From the NCBI GenBank assembly GCA_963576475.1, contig OY754974.1:7116974-7180973 (forward strand): a stretch of 64,000 nucleotides of DNA, in the 5' to 3' direction. The stretch's first letter is position 1. Every line of letters begins with the position of its first letter. Source of the DNA: Molanna angustata (Eukaryota; Arthropoda; Insecta; Trichoptera; Molannidae). The position numbers were made by a program, and so were the translations under genes. The notes under the pieces are model-generated. The model was not told the origin of the DNA. It worked only from the letters and a program-made list of their open reading frames with translations, and made no database searches. Of this stretch, positions 25,150 through 36,115 are shown piece after piece.

Positions 25150-25215
25150 ATGCACACTCTATGCTAGAAACACTGGTTAGTTGACATTGCCATATGGCAA
25201 TAAGCTTGCCATATA
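25150..25215 (+). mobile_element. SINE-2 tail fragment
   Basis: GAAACACTGGTTAGTTGACA then ATTGCCATATGGCAATAAGC, the SINE-2 tail with its 16-bp palindrome ATTGCCATATGGCAAT. Confidence 0.7.
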
Positions 25216-25327
25216 TATAAAATCATCACAATAACACGCAAAGTTTGCAATCTCTACATGATACCCGTTTGAAAAATGTTGTAAAAAATACAATAAATAA
25301 CTGTATAAACATAACAAGAATAATCTG

Positions 25328-25495
25328 ACCACCGTTGTATAAGTGGTAAATCGTTTGGTTTCAGTACCGGTGTCCTAGGTTCGATTTCCAACAAATAATA
25401 GATTGATACAAATGATATTTTTCACGTAAATCTTGATCCTCTAGACAAAAAGCATTGCTCGTTTGTATGAAATAATAAAGCAATATTATTATTAA
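25328..25495 (+). mobile_element. SINE-2 head fragment
   Basis: GACCACCGTTGTATAAGTGG, TCGTTTGGTTTCAG and GTCCTAGGTTCGATTTCCAA match the SINE-2 head (compare the minus copy ending at 27064), including a B-box-like GGTTCGATTTCC. Confidence 0.65.
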
Positions 25496-25507
25496 TATTA
25501 AAAAAGT

Positions 25508-25592
25508 TCGTTCATTCATACCATCACAGCATATCCCATAAGGGTATGATTGACCTTACAAAAGGATGCACGACGCATGCGTGTATATGAAA
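25508..25592 (-). repeat. R1 fragment
   Basis: TTCATTCATACCATCACAGC, ATATCCCATAAGG and CACGACGCATGCGTGTATAT follow the start of R1 in minus orientation. Confidence 0.65.
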
Positions 25593-26530
25593 AATGGAAA
25601 TATGTTTGGGGTCTCTATAACCTTTACTCATAACTTAACTCAAAATTCTATTACATAAAACTCCGTAAAACTATTCGCATAATTGACGGATTTTGTCAAA
25701 TTATTCTTTAACCTCATTTTAGTTTAATCATTGACTAAACACTGGCTAATGTGGGTATATTTTTTTTTATTATTCTTCGTCTTCTTCCAAATTATTAGTG
25801 TGTATTTATCACGGTTGGCCCTGCGTGAAATGTTCTATCATTCGTCTCATCCATTACCAACAATGGAATATAATTTCTTCACATTTCACACCTCGGATGC
25901 CCAAAATCTATTTCAATTGTTATCCAGCGCAACCCAAAGGTGTGAAGGAAATTCTTAAATTAATTACGTGCCCCAACATCAGGTAGAAATAGTTTGTTTT
26001 GACGGGATATAATGGAAACATTTTTTTTTGGGTACTGTGTGTATATCGTACTTTAAATGTGAAGTTTTATCATATTTATTGATTAAATAACATAAAATCA
26101 ATATATTTTTATTTTTATTTATTTTATTTACTCAGAAAGCTACATTACATTTACTGTATAAAAGTTGAGCCAAAAGTGCTTTCTTCAATTTAAATTATTG
26201 ATTATACAGTAATTGATTACACAGTTGAAAAATTCATAAGAAAATACAAGATAAAAAAAAAATTAAAAAGATAGATAAAAAAATAACAAAGCAGTAAATA
26301 CAGTAAACAAATACAGTAAAGGAGTATGTTTCAGGATGAGGAGGAGGGATCTTTAGTGAATGAGGAGGGGATTGTTGGATTGTGTATTAGAGTTTAAGAA
26401 CATCTTTATCTGTTTTTGGTAATGTTGTAAAGTGTCATGAAAAATATCTGTATGTGTATAATAATCTCGCTGAATTATAAACATGGGTGAAAAGTATTTG
26501 TAATTAATAATAAAAGACTTTTATTGAATG
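25593..26530. other. AT-rich sequence, nothing recognised
   Basis: A pair of overlapping plus frames at 25731-25986 is open, but no motif is recognised and base composition is as in the surroundings. Confidence 0.4.
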
Positions 26531-26534
26531 AAAC

Positions 26535-26810
26535 AACGTGGCGAACTTATTGCCCGCAGGCAATCTCTATCAGTCAACCACCACCAGTAATTAGTGTGGC
26601 ATACTGGTATTATTTTATTGTTTACGAACCAATTTCTCAAAAGAGTGCTTTACAGAAAAGTTTCTTCGTCATTTCATAGATGGCAATGGTGAAAGCAGCT
26701 TATTTTCAAGAACTTAAATATCTATAAATAGAATATACCTATAGAACTTTCATAAAATTGGGATTGATAGAGAATTGGTGATTATTGGTGAACATTGCGC
26801 ATTGTATTTG
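26535..26810. repeat. SINE-2 tail plus X1 fragment
   Basis: 26535-26615 has GGCGAACTTATTGCCCGCAG and GGCAATCTCTATCAGTCAAC, a diverged SINE-2 tail (minus). 26645-26805 (CTTATTTTCAAGAACTTAAA, TAGAACTTTCATAAAATTGG, TTGGTGAACATTGCGC) matches the right part of X1 at 22715-22825. Confidence 0.6.
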
Positions 26811-26860
26811 TGTGTGTGCTATGTATGGCTTGTTTATTTTACTTTATCGATTGTAATAAT

Positions 26861-27064
26861 AATAATGAACACTTCCTTGCACCCCGCGCAAGTGGCGAGT
26901 TTATTACCATATGGCAATTTCTTCCAACTAACCAGTATTTCCATCCCAGAGAAGCAATATTTGCGTGAGAAATGATTTTATATAAATTTCTCCTCTGCTG
27001 GGAATCGAACCCAGGACGCCCACACAGAAACCGAACGGCTTACCAACTGTGCCACGGCGGTCGG
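26861..27064 (-). mobile_element. SINE-2, full copy
   Basis: On the minus strand: CCGACCGCCGTGGCACAGTT, with an A box TGGCACAGTTGG (plus 27043-27054), a B box GGTTCGATTCC (plus 27001-27011), a CAGCAGAGGAGAAATT junction, CTTCTCTGGGATGG, the ATTGCCATATGGTAAT palindrome and CGCCACTTGCGCGGGGTGCA, then GGAAGTGTTCATTATTATTA. tRNA-derived and without coding capacity. Truncated copies lie at 29353, 29715 and 30980. Confidence 0.85.
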
Positions 27065-27169
27065 TAAAGTACCTACTCGTTCGATTCTTTTCAAATTTTA
27101 TAAATATGTACCTACATATATCTAATGCTCGCTTAGACCCAATTTGATTTTGAAGGATATCTGAATAGT

Positions 27170-27450
27170 GCTTCAATTTTTTTTTACTGTGAAATATTTC
27201 AAAGTGACCCTAAACTCCGGGAAACTTAAAATTTGATTTTTTTTATTTTCAAATAGGTAAAAAGGCACATCACTTTCATAAAATGGCATTGAAGAAGTTT
27301 CAAGTATACGTAATAAAATAATTAAATAAAAAATCTTGTAAAAACTCAGTTTATAAAAATGTTGAAAATATTCCACACAAAATTTTAATACTTCGTGGAG
27401 TGATTTGTGACTTGGTAGTGAGGAGTATAGCGTTGGCCACAACTCACTCG
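27170..27450 (-). repeat. dispersed repeat, inverse partner of 63690-63990
   Basis: AAATATTTCAAAGTGACC, AAAAGGCACATCACTTTCAT, AAAATGGCATTGAAGAAG and TATAGCGTTGGCCACAAC appear here in the inverse order and orientation of 63690-63990. A short piece (GGGGTCACTTTAAAATATTT) also lies near 29125. Confidence 0.8.
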
Positions 27451-28179
27451 TTTTTTTTTTATATATATAAGTATATAAAATACGGAATTCCTGTATGTAC
27501 TTTGAGTGCTTCAAATAATCAGCAGGTATGTGGATGTTTTTTTTTTCCTCTATTATTTTCTATATTAACAATTCGATTGATTTACATTTTTATCATCTAT
27601 ATGATATTCCGTCATACCTGGACATTATAATCTTGATAATGTCGTCTTTAGACGACAAAACTTTCAACAACATTAATCAAAGTATTGAATTTAAATTAAT
27701 TATTTAATTTTTAATTTAATTTTTAAAAATAATCTTTGTGGGATTTCAAATTAAAAACAACGATTCCACAACCGCAAAGCATCTTGTTTTTGGACCCATC
27801 CGTTTTCAACACATCCTCACTTGGAGTGAGAATAGATGATAATGAAGTGTGCAAAGCCATTCATCATATTACCAGCTCGTGTGGTCGAGACGAGGCGACT
27901 TTGAACTGAAGGAATGCATTTTAAACAGTGCATTATATGCTGTGGTGAAGTACCTATTATTAGTTAGTTGCAGCGTTGTTAACATCTGCACTTTTTCACC
28001 CCATGCTGCGATATTGATTAATTAAACCAGATTATTTTGTAACACCATTTATACAGAAATATATATTTAAAAAGGGCCCCATTAGGGCCCCAGATGATGT
28101 GGATTACGATTTGATCCAGTTAAACAGTGTATTAAAAATATAACAAATCAATGAATATCCGATACTGCATGAATAATAT
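27451..28179. other. AT-rich sequence with a short open stretch
   Basis: A plus frame at about 27760-27920 (words VRIDDNEVCKAIHHITSSC) is open and less AT-rich than its surroundings, then stops. It was not recognised; it may be a transposon fragment. Confidence 0.35.
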
Positions 28180-28182
28180 TAA

Positions 28183-28864
28183 GGGTGGGTTTTTTCAACC
28201 TTAGTTATAATTAAAGTTAGAGTTATAGTTACCACTGGTCATCATAGAAATGGGTTTTTTCAAAATATAACTACGCATTTAGCCCGTTACTTTAGCCGTA
28301 ACTATAACCAGCCGAAAATCAGTAGTTATAGTTAAATTTGATGGTTATGATAGATTTCGCTGGTAATTTTTGTTCATGACTGACCATTTGACATTTGTTT
28401 GTGTCAATTTCGTATTTTTTTAGCATAATACCTAAACACAGTAATATAATATAATTTTAATAGTAATATACACGATGAAATAATGGAATACGTATTGGAA
28501 AAAAAGAAAAAAGTTAGGTTTGGACGACTGCGAATTTTTAGCGTGATGACGCTTGTTTAAAGAAATAGTGAGATAACCCTTTATATTGTATATAATTACC
28601 GATGACATTCGCAAACATTCAAAATTCAAATGTTCACCAAATTACAGCAAAATTATGACAGCAACCATTACTCGGAACCACAAATACATAAATAATAGAA
28701 AACTAGACACACTTTATCTTCTATCTTTTATATAGTATGAGCAAGAAAGAGATATGAAACGCTCGGAACGTACTGTTTACAATTTGTATGGAATATTTGG
28801 GGGCTTTATACCTGCAACACCCGTAACTATAACTATGACATAACAACGCTTGAAAAAACCGTTT
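28183..28864. mobile_element. PIF/Harbinger-like non-autonomous element
   Basis: The left end GGGTGGGTTTTTTCAA and the inverse of the right end, AAACGGTTTTTTCAA, are similar, and both are followed inward by AT-rich words such as AGTTATAGTTAC. TAA flanks both sides (28180-28182 and 28865-28867), fitting the three-base TWA target of this superfamily. No transposase frame remains. An unrelated terminal-repeat element is possible. Confidence 0.55.
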
Positions 28865-28867
28865 TAA

Positions 28868-29352
28868 GGGGCCATATAAATCTAAACACCTCAATTTCAA
28901 ATCAAATTCCTCAAATATGTTAAACTGTGTTTCTAGAAAAAATACCATTAGTATTTTCAACATTTCTCTAGTGAATCACACAATTTTAAAATTCAGCCTC
29001 ATAAATAAATTATTCCAATAAATAAATGATTAAAAATATCCTTTTTTAAAGCATTTTTTTAAAATTACTCTATAACCATGTGTTGTAGAGAAATAAATCT
29101 TTTATTCCTCTTTTTCCTGAGCTTGGGGTCACTTTAAAATATTTGACAGTTAAAAAAAATAAGAAGTAGGTACTAATCAGATATCCTTCGAAATCTAATG
29201 GGATCTAAGCGATTATTATACATATGTACGTATTTGCAAAATTTGAAAATAATTGAATGATCACTTTTATCTATAATCGATAAAGTCCCAGGACCTGTAA
29301 GAACAGATCATAGATCTAAAAAAAGAGGAAGAAGAAGAAGATAAAGTTAAAT
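28868..29352. other. AT-rich sequence, LINE-like tail
   Basis: AGAGGAAGAAGAAGAAGATA near 29325 resembles the AAG-rich 3' tail of LINE copies, but no coding part precedes it. Confidence 0.4.
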
Positions 29353-29534
29353 AATAATGAACACTTCCTTGCACCCTGCGCAAGTGGCGAGTTTATTGCC
29401 GTATGGCAATTTCTTCCAACTAACCAGTGTTTCCAGCCCAGAGAAGCAATATTTGCGTGAGAAATAAATTTAAATAAATTTCTCCTCTGCTGGGAATCGA
29501 ACCCAGGACGCCCGCACAGAAACCGAACGGCTTA
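29353..29534 (-). mobile_element. SINE-2, head-truncated copy
   Basis: Nearly identical to the copy at 26861-27064 from AATGAACACTTCCTTGCACC to GAAACCGAACGGCTTA, where it stops before the A box. Confidence 0.85.
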
Positions 29535-29714
29535 GTTAAATAAACAGGCTGTGCATTGTACATTGTACATAGTATAAAGCACACATATACACAGATGCGT
29601 TGTGATGAAACTTTCAGAATACAATCTCTGCATGATACTATTTGATTATCTGCAATTGAAAAATAACCTTAAAGTTTGCGAATTCATAACTCCCTACTCA
29701 TAATGTATACAAAT

Positions 29715-29875
29715 AAAATTTCCCAGCAGAGGAGAAATTCATTTAAATTAATTTCTCATGCTAATATTGCTTCTCTGGGTTGGAAACACTGGTTATTTGG
29801 AAGGAATTGCCATATGGCAATAAACTCGCCACTTGCGCAGGGTGCAGGGAAGTGTATTATTATAAATAACATATT
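29715..29875 (+). mobile_element. SINE-2 body and tail
   Basis: CCCAGCAGAGGAGAAATTCA, TTGCTTCTCTGGGTTGGAAA, ATTGCCATATGGCAATAAAC and CGCCACTTGCGCAGGGTGCA in SINE-2 order. Confidence 0.85.
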
Positions 29876-29894
29876 TATTTTTTACCATATAAAA

Positions 29895-30500
29895 TCTGTT
29901 TCAGCGTGATGGAAGATTGGAAAATGATATTGAAAGGAGAGTAACGGCAGGTAATAGAGTGAATGGTGCATTAAGAACGGTAATGGCTGACCCAATTATT
30001 TCGAGGCAAGCAAAGCTCGCGGTACACAATGGTATCGTCGCACCGACTCTAATGTATGCTAGTGAGACATGGACATAGCAGAAGACCCATGAAAGTAGAA
30101 TTAACGCGGTTGAAATGATGTCACTAAGACGAATGTGTGGTAAAACGATGTATGATAGAATAATAAATGAGGATATTAGACGAGAATGTATGATTGAAAG
30201 AAATATCGTAAGTAAGATGAAAATAAATGCCCTAAGGTGGTTCGGCCACATAGAAAGAATGAGTGATGACCGTCTGACAAAAAAAAGTGTACAAGGCTGA
30301 TAAAAGAGGAACGAAAAGTAGAGGTCGGCCAAGAAAAAGTTGGCACAATAATAGAAGAGCGTGTATGAGAGGATGTATGGACGTGAATGAAGCGAGGAAT
30401 GTGTGTCAAGAGAGAGGAGTCTGGCGTTCGGTTCTCTCTGCCTACCCCAAATAGGGAAATGGCGTGATGGTATGGTGGTAAAATCTACTTTTCAGGTAAT
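29895..30500 (+). pseudogene. LINE 3' part, longest copy of the MYDR family
   Basis: The plus frame contains RVTAGNRVNGALRTVMADP, TLMYASETWT, an in-frame stop (TAG near 30078), then MMSLRRMCGKTMYDRIINED, INALRWFGHIERMSDDRLT and, after a frame change, GRPRKSWH-like words. 'TLMYASETWT ... LRR.CG.T..DR ... LRWFGH..RM...RLT' is the region directly after the reverse transcriptase in several insect LINE clades. The tail has CTCTGCCTACCCCAAATAGG and ATGGTATGGTGG. It is dead, with at least one stop and one shift. Related pieces: 21820-22449 and 39655-39940. Confidence 0.8.
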
Positions 30501-30979
30501 ATATAAGGTAGAGAAAAAACTTATTCCAAATGTAGTGAAGAATTCAGTATTGACCACATCCTATTCGTTTAAGCTTTAAAAATATATTCCCCGATATTGC
30601 TGTTTTTCGCAGGCATTATACTAAGAATAGATAAAGTGTTATTAAATTTTGTGGTGCCCAATTTTAACACCATTTATCAAGGCGAAGTGTTAAAAGAAAC
30701 GGGTTGTCCCAACAGGGAATAGTCAGGCAGGCATATGGGGGTCAACTCACCTGTGTGCTAAGGGTCGGCTTTCTAGGTTATATTTGGGTTAAGGTTTCCT
30801 AGAGGTTGGATGACGCAAAGGTTTTATACTTATTTTTTTTCAACCCCACAGTCGGGGGTTGATTGAAAAGTATTCGCAACAACAACAATAATAATTCTTC
30901 ATAATATTTTGTCTGATCTTTTGAATCCGAAACAATGGAAGCGTTAATGGTACCAACACACAGAAAATTCCTCAAAAAC
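30501..30979. other. AT-rich sequence, nothing recognised
   Basis: CAACCCCACAGTCGGGGGTTGA near 30843 can fold as a short hairpin. No coding sequence supported. Confidence 0.4.
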
Positions 30980-31155
30980 AGTGGTCGGCAAGCTTGTGAG
31001 ACAAAATGGAAAGTCGCCTGATTACGGTGCCGTTATCCTGGTTTCTGTTCCTAGCAGGGGAGTAATGACAATGAACCTTGCATCCCTGGCCTGTAAACAC
31101 TGGCAATTAAAGAAATTGTCGTTTGGCAATTATCTCGCCACTTGCACAGGGTGTA
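30980..31155 (+). mobile_element. SINE-2, diverged copy
   Basis: GTGGTCGGCAAGCTTGTGAG, CCTGGTTTCTGTTCCTAGCA, CTGGCAATTAAAGAAATTGT and CGCCACTTGCACAGGGTGTA follow SINE-2 order with substitutions in both promoter boxes. Confidence 0.7.
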
Positions 31156-31438
31156 AGCTGTGAGCCACCGGCTTAGAATAGTGCTTCTACTCTTTTCTAT
31201 TATTGTTTTCGAGTGTCCCGTAAGAGCCGGGTAATCGAAAATACAACAGGCAACAATAACATATCACATAGTTCAGCAATGAGGTTCACCACCCATTCTG
31301 AATGTAGTGCCTTTTTAGGTGAGACGAGACTGGTGTGTGTGTATACACTGATGTGTTGTGCTCCCTTTTATAAGGCAATGAACACCCGCACACCTTTCGC
31401 TGGTTACCTCACATTGTGGGATATGCCGTGATGGTATG
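31150..31438 (+). repeat. R1 dispersed repeat, full-length reference copy
   Basis: Runs from AGCTGTGAGCCACCGGCTTA through TCGAGTGTCCCGTAAGAGCC, ATCACATAGTTCAGCAATGA, GGTGAGACGAGACTGGTGTG and CTTTTATAAGGCAATGAACA to TGGGATATGCCGTGATGGTA. It directly follows a SINE-2 copy. No coding motif in any frame. Confidence 0.9.
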
Positions 31439-31739
31439 TATGTAAATCTATGGTTCTATTATTTGGTGATGAATTTGTTGAAGTTCGATACTCCTCTCTC
31501 GATCCGGTGTTCCCAACTCTATCGAGAGAATGTCAAAGTGATTATTTCGTTTGAAATTTTTTTTCTTTATCGTATAATAATTTTAAAAAAATCAACAGTG
31601 AAGCGATATAAATTTGATTATATGTAAAGCCAAATCTCTAATGTATTAAAAATAAAGTAACATTTTTAACCAACTCAGTAAGGGTATGTAGATACCTACC
31701 TGCTGAACTTTGCTAAAAACGTCTTCAATGTGATTGATA

Positions 31740-31895
31740 TAATTTTGCTGAGGTCGACCCTTTCCAACCCTCCCGGTCACTTTAGTCCTGTATACTTGTT
31801 TCGTTCATCCTCTCCACATGTCCAAACCATCTAAACCTTCCATTCTATATCCTTGACAGTACCACTCATTTCATTTCACAACGTTCTCTAAAGAA
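31740..31895 (-). pseudogene. LINE fragment
   Basis: The minus frame reads NGRFRWFGHVERMNETSIQD and then continues in another frame with TGRVGKGRPQQN. 'RWFGHVERM' is the LINE C-terminal landmark. Frameshifted. Confidence 0.65.
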
Positions 31896-32290
31896 TACTT
31901 AGTTTGTGGAAGAGTTACACCCAAGGGGCTAAATATCTCATGTGGCTCGTGAAGAGCGATTTGCCAACCTCTGCACTAAGACAATTCGAACCAAACTCAA
32001 CCTAACATATGGAGGCCTTTGAATTAAATAAAAAATCGGAAATGAAATTTTCATAGCATTGTGTTTTATGCTTGTCATTTTTTTATCGAATTCAATATTG
32101 ATATCAAAGGCATCCGGTTCTTTTATGTGTATGGAAAAAAATAAAACATTTCTTTATTAGATTTAAATGAAATTAATTTTATGGGTTTCTAAATTTGAAT
32201 TTCCTGCAACATATTTTTATTTTTGTTGAATCAGAAAGATATTCCACTTTTGAATGTATATTACCTACTTATAACCTCTTTTCAATCGTT
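31896..32290. other. AT-rich sequence, nothing recognised
   Basis: CATGTGGCTCGTGAAGAGCG and TTTGCCAACCTCTGCACTAA (31935-31980) resemble the right end of a hAT element like that at 19900, but no matching left end was found. Confidence 0.35.
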
Positions 32291-32296
32291 TAAAAA

Positions 32297-33300
32297 CTAG
32301 TTGCATGTAACACATGAGATCCAAATGTCGATGGCGATAGTATGTTGGTATAATAAAAGAATACGTACCAAACTACAAACACTTATAAATCAAGAAATTA
32401 CTAAATATTTTGAGATATTTTGTTTTATTTATATTACATGTATAGAACACCTCCATACTATCCTATCCTGAGTAAGGATAGGATAGTATGGAGGTCAGTC
32501 AGTTATCCTTACCCAGATTATGAAAACAGCATGATGTATGTTTGGAGATTTTAGGTGTCTAACTATTGAGATATTGTGTAGTGTTTACTCCCATACAAAT
32601 TGTATGAAACAATGTCGTCACTAAATTCATTTTTATAAAAGTTGTTAAAAAAAGACTGAGATGTACTACTACAATGTCCATATTTTTTATAAATAATTAA
32701 ATTATCTAGTTGGGGTGTTACAGCTTTCTTCGATATTTTTTAAATATAGGCAGTTAAACAAATAAATTTATCATAAAAAAATGTTTTTCTAAATAAAAAA
32801 TATTTAAGACCTCTCTGAAACTTTTTTAAAAACAAAAAAATTGAGATTTTGTATTTGTCTATATTTAACCAATTTTCAGCGTTCTATCTTATACGGTTTT
32901 TGAGATATATGGAAAAATAAAGTAAAAATTCAAAAGTTGATAACCCCTGACTGAATAAAAAATTAAAATCTTGAGTATAAAAGTTTTGTAGGCCTGTAAC
33001 ATTCTATATATTTTTTTTTTATTATTAATACCAAAAATAAAAAATACAAAATAAGTAAAAATACATCAATAAAACTACACTTAAAATTATTTCAAATATA
33101 TGGGTTGGTTTGTACCACCTCACTAGGCCAGGCCTGTTCCGAGGTGGTATATTTTCTGAAATTTTAGGCTCTGTGCATTGAGCGGATCTAAAGTTATAAG
33201 GGGGGACGGACATACACACAAACACAGACATACAGACACACAAAATGTTCTACTCTTAACTCTGAGTAAATCCATATATAGAACATATTATGATAAAATT
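32297..33300 (+). repeat. direct repeat block, copy A
   Basis: Starts AACTAGTTGCATGTAACACA and passes through TTATCTAGTTGGGGTGTTAC, TTGAGATTTTGTATTTGTCT, AAGTTGATAACCCCTGACTG and TTGAGCGGATCTAAAGTTAT to AAATGTTCTACTC. The second copy lies at 33640-34505. Copy A carries about 160 extra bases (about 33000-33160), including hairpin TACCACCTC/GAGGTGGTA (33113-33149), and a perfect 21-bp-arm hairpin at 32449-32495. Class unknown. Confidence 0.85.
32449..32495. repeat. perfect hairpin, 21-bp arms
   Basis: Arms 32449-32469 and 32475-32495 are exact inverses (ACCTCCATACTATCC ...) around the loop GAGTA. Copy B of the surrounding block (about 33792-33812) has only the right arm. Confidence 0.95.
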
Positions 33301-33639
33301 CATGACGTAAGTCTTGAGAGATTGTGCATCTTGATTTCTCTATTGATTTTTCTACCGATTTTATTACTCAATGTGTTAAGATTTGTTCTCTATATTATTA
33401 ATGTATTTTTATTCTTCTCGTTCATTTATTGTTAATTAATTTATTGTTATTGTTACTTCTCTGTCATCATAGTTTAATTTATTTTATTTGTTAATGCTTT
33501 TTTCTACCAAGCATTAAATTTGTAATATTTCACGAGTAAATTCATAATTGGAATGTATTTATATTTTAAAGATTATGTGAATAATGTTATGTAATACATT
33601 CTCTGAATTTGCCAACAAATAATTAAATTAAAAAAAACT

Positions 33640-34391
33640 AGTTGCATGTAACACATGAGATCCAACTGTCGATAGTGATAGTATGTACAGTTGAAGAATA
33701 AGTACCAAACTATAAACCCATAAATACAAATTATTTAATATTTTAAGATATTTGGTTTTCTATACAACACATGTACCTACATATGTATGTCAAGATAGGA
33801 TAGTATGGAGGTCAGTCCTTTGATCCTACCCAGAATATGAAAACAGCATGATGGTATATATGTATGTTTGGAGATTAGTATCAAACGATTAAGTCTTCTT
33901 AGATTATTGTGTGTAGCTATTGCCATACAAATTGTATGAAGCAATGTTGTCACTAAATTCAATTTTTATAAAAATTGTTAAAAAAAATTTGAGACGTGCT
34001 AATACAATGTTAATATTTTTTATAGAAAATTAAATTATCTAGTTGGGGTGTTTCGGCTTTTTTCTTTCTTTTTTTAAAAAATGGAAATATAGACAGTTAA
34101 ACTCAAAAATTTATCATAAAAAAAATATTTTTCTTAATAAAAAATGTTTGAGAAATCCTGGATTTTTTTTTAAAAGACTTTGAGATTTTGTATTTGTCTA
34201 TGTTTATACCAAATTTCAGTGTTCTAGCTTTTATGGTTTCTGAGACATATGGAAAAATAAACCAAAATTTCAAAAGTTGATAACCCCTGACTGAAACAGA
34301 AATTCAAGATTCTGAGTATAAAAACTTCTAAAAAATTGGGCTCTGTAAATTGAGCGGATCAAAAGTTATAAGGGGGGGACAGACACACCAA

Positions 34392-34424
<33 letters not shown>

Positions 34425-34505
34425 CAAAACTCACATAAAATGTTCTACTCCGAATTCTGAGTAAATCCATGTATGAGAACATATATGCTGCGAGGCCTCT
34501 AGTTG
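33640..34505 (+). repeat. direct repeat block, copy B
   Basis: Diverged partner of 32297-33300 in the same orientation, without the extra 160 bases. It ends with a CA-rich microsatellite (34388-34432), AAATGTTCTACTC and GGCCTCTAGTTG. Confidence 0.85.
34388..34432. repeat. (CA)n microsatellite
   Basis: Imperfect CACACACA runs inside copy B; copy A has CACACAAACACAGACAT at the same place. Confidence 0.95.
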
Positions 34506-35940
34506 GTGTTATTAGCATGCAAAAAGTCCACTACACCATACAAAATTTTCCTTCGTACACGTATCTTGGCTTAATAATGTCGATTCATTAAGAGAATTGA
34601 ATTCTCATGAACGAATCGACAGTTGGATAAAATATTATAACCGGTATTACACGGTTTTTCCAACTTCAATGTCGGAAAAACCGTGAAAAATATAGACCTG
34701 GCATAAAAATCTCGCGTATCTTGGCTTGATACTTTGTCGATTTGTTAACATTTGTGAATATGTTTCATCAGCCTCAATGACAATCAAGTACTTGTATACT
34801 TTATAATCTACTCGTTCTGAACAACTCACTCAATGTAGTTTATTAAGGAGAGTAACTATGTGATGTTTAATATCATGTCTATTCAAACTAGTAGGTACTT
34901 CACACTTCCATTAATATTTTTATGATTCATAAATAATTGCTGAAATAATAAAATAATATATGTATTCAACAATGTTATATGATCATTTGATTTGAAAAGT
35001 ACCTAAGTATAAGTAGTAAGGATTATTATTTATAGCATAATAAAAACTGATTAAAAGGAGATCATGTAGGTATATTATGGAAGAAATTAAAGGAGGCACT
35101 CCCAAATTAGTAATATTTTTTTTATATTAGACATCTGATCGACTACTACAGACTATTCTGTATCGATTAAATGTATTTCTATTTTCGTCTTAACTCCCCT
35201 TCCGACATTTCTATGTTGTTTTAAGACGGTTCATTTTCCCAGTAAAGGTAAAAACATCCAAAATAGATGTTTTAAATTTAGAAGTGAAAATTGGATCAAA
35301 CACCTTCAGTCACCTTGGATATACATACATAAATGTTCCCCTAATACCTTATTATAGGCACAGCAAGGAAGTGATACATCATACCAGCGTTGATGACATT
35401 ATCATGCGAGTATATCAGGATTTCATCAAGATAAGGAGGTGTCAAACGAGTTTCAACGCGTTACTTACCTACATTAAACACCGCATATGAATCTAGTCTC
35501 TTCCTCGATTCTGTGTGCCTAATAAGATATGAGCTGATAACAATGTGATGATGGAATTTCGTTTAAAGCGAACGCACATTTTTTTTTACCATTTTGCATA
35601 GAAAGTAAATGTGTTTTTTTTAATATCTTGAAATATTGATCATACGCTAAGATGGTAACAACAAAACAATAAATAATAACAACAAATAATTGAAAGAGTT
35701 GGAATCAAATATTTTAATTAATTTAATCTTAAATTCACTCAGCCTGTTCTTCTGCAACTTCCAGTTTTGTCAAAAGTACGGTGCACTTTTGTCTATCAGC
35801 GTACGATGAGCCTAATATTTCATTGTAATCAGCTCTCCTTGGCACTGATCAAAAGTCTGCAAGGTTTAAGAGTTATCTGGACTCATTGTGTACTTTATTT
35901 GTTATTTCAAACTTTTACTTTTATGCAGAGGATTGAGAGG
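34506..35940. other. AT-rich sequence with two hairpins
   Basis: GTCGATTCATTAAGAGAATT to GAACGAATCGAC (34578-34620) and CACGGTTTTTCC to GGAAAAACCGTG (34651-34686) are inverted repeats. A plus frame near 35284-35490 (words SNTFSHLGYTYINV) faintly recalls a LINE 'F.YLG..I' motif; this is too weak to call. Confidence 0.4.
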
Positions 35941-35944
35941 AGTA

Positions 35945-36115
35945 ATACATTTTTAATATTGTGTTTTCAATCTGAATTATTGATCAGTTAGACGATAACC
36001 ATCTTCAAAAGATGGCAACTTGTCATTGTGTGCGTGATAAATTAGTGTTAGACTTGGTACCTGTTAATTGCTGGAGAAGCAATACAAAAGTAAAATATAA
36101 AAATTAAACCGTTGA
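35945..36115 (+). mobile_element. SINE-1 body and tail
   Basis: TGTGTTTTCAATCTGAATTA, AGACGATAACCATCTTC, GATGGCAACTTGTCATTGTG and CCTGTTAATTGCTGGAGAAG follow SINE-1 order. Confidence 0.7.

Noticed and set aside
27760..27920. coding exon
   Set aside because: Open and slightly GC-rich, but no convincing acceptor and donor pair and no recognised motif.
29901..30409. minus-strand hydrophobic frames of 143 and 77 codons
   Set aside because: Antisense of the LINE remnant at 29895-30500.
31935..31980. second hAT element
   Set aside because: Only a right-end-like word was found, with no left end and no duplication.
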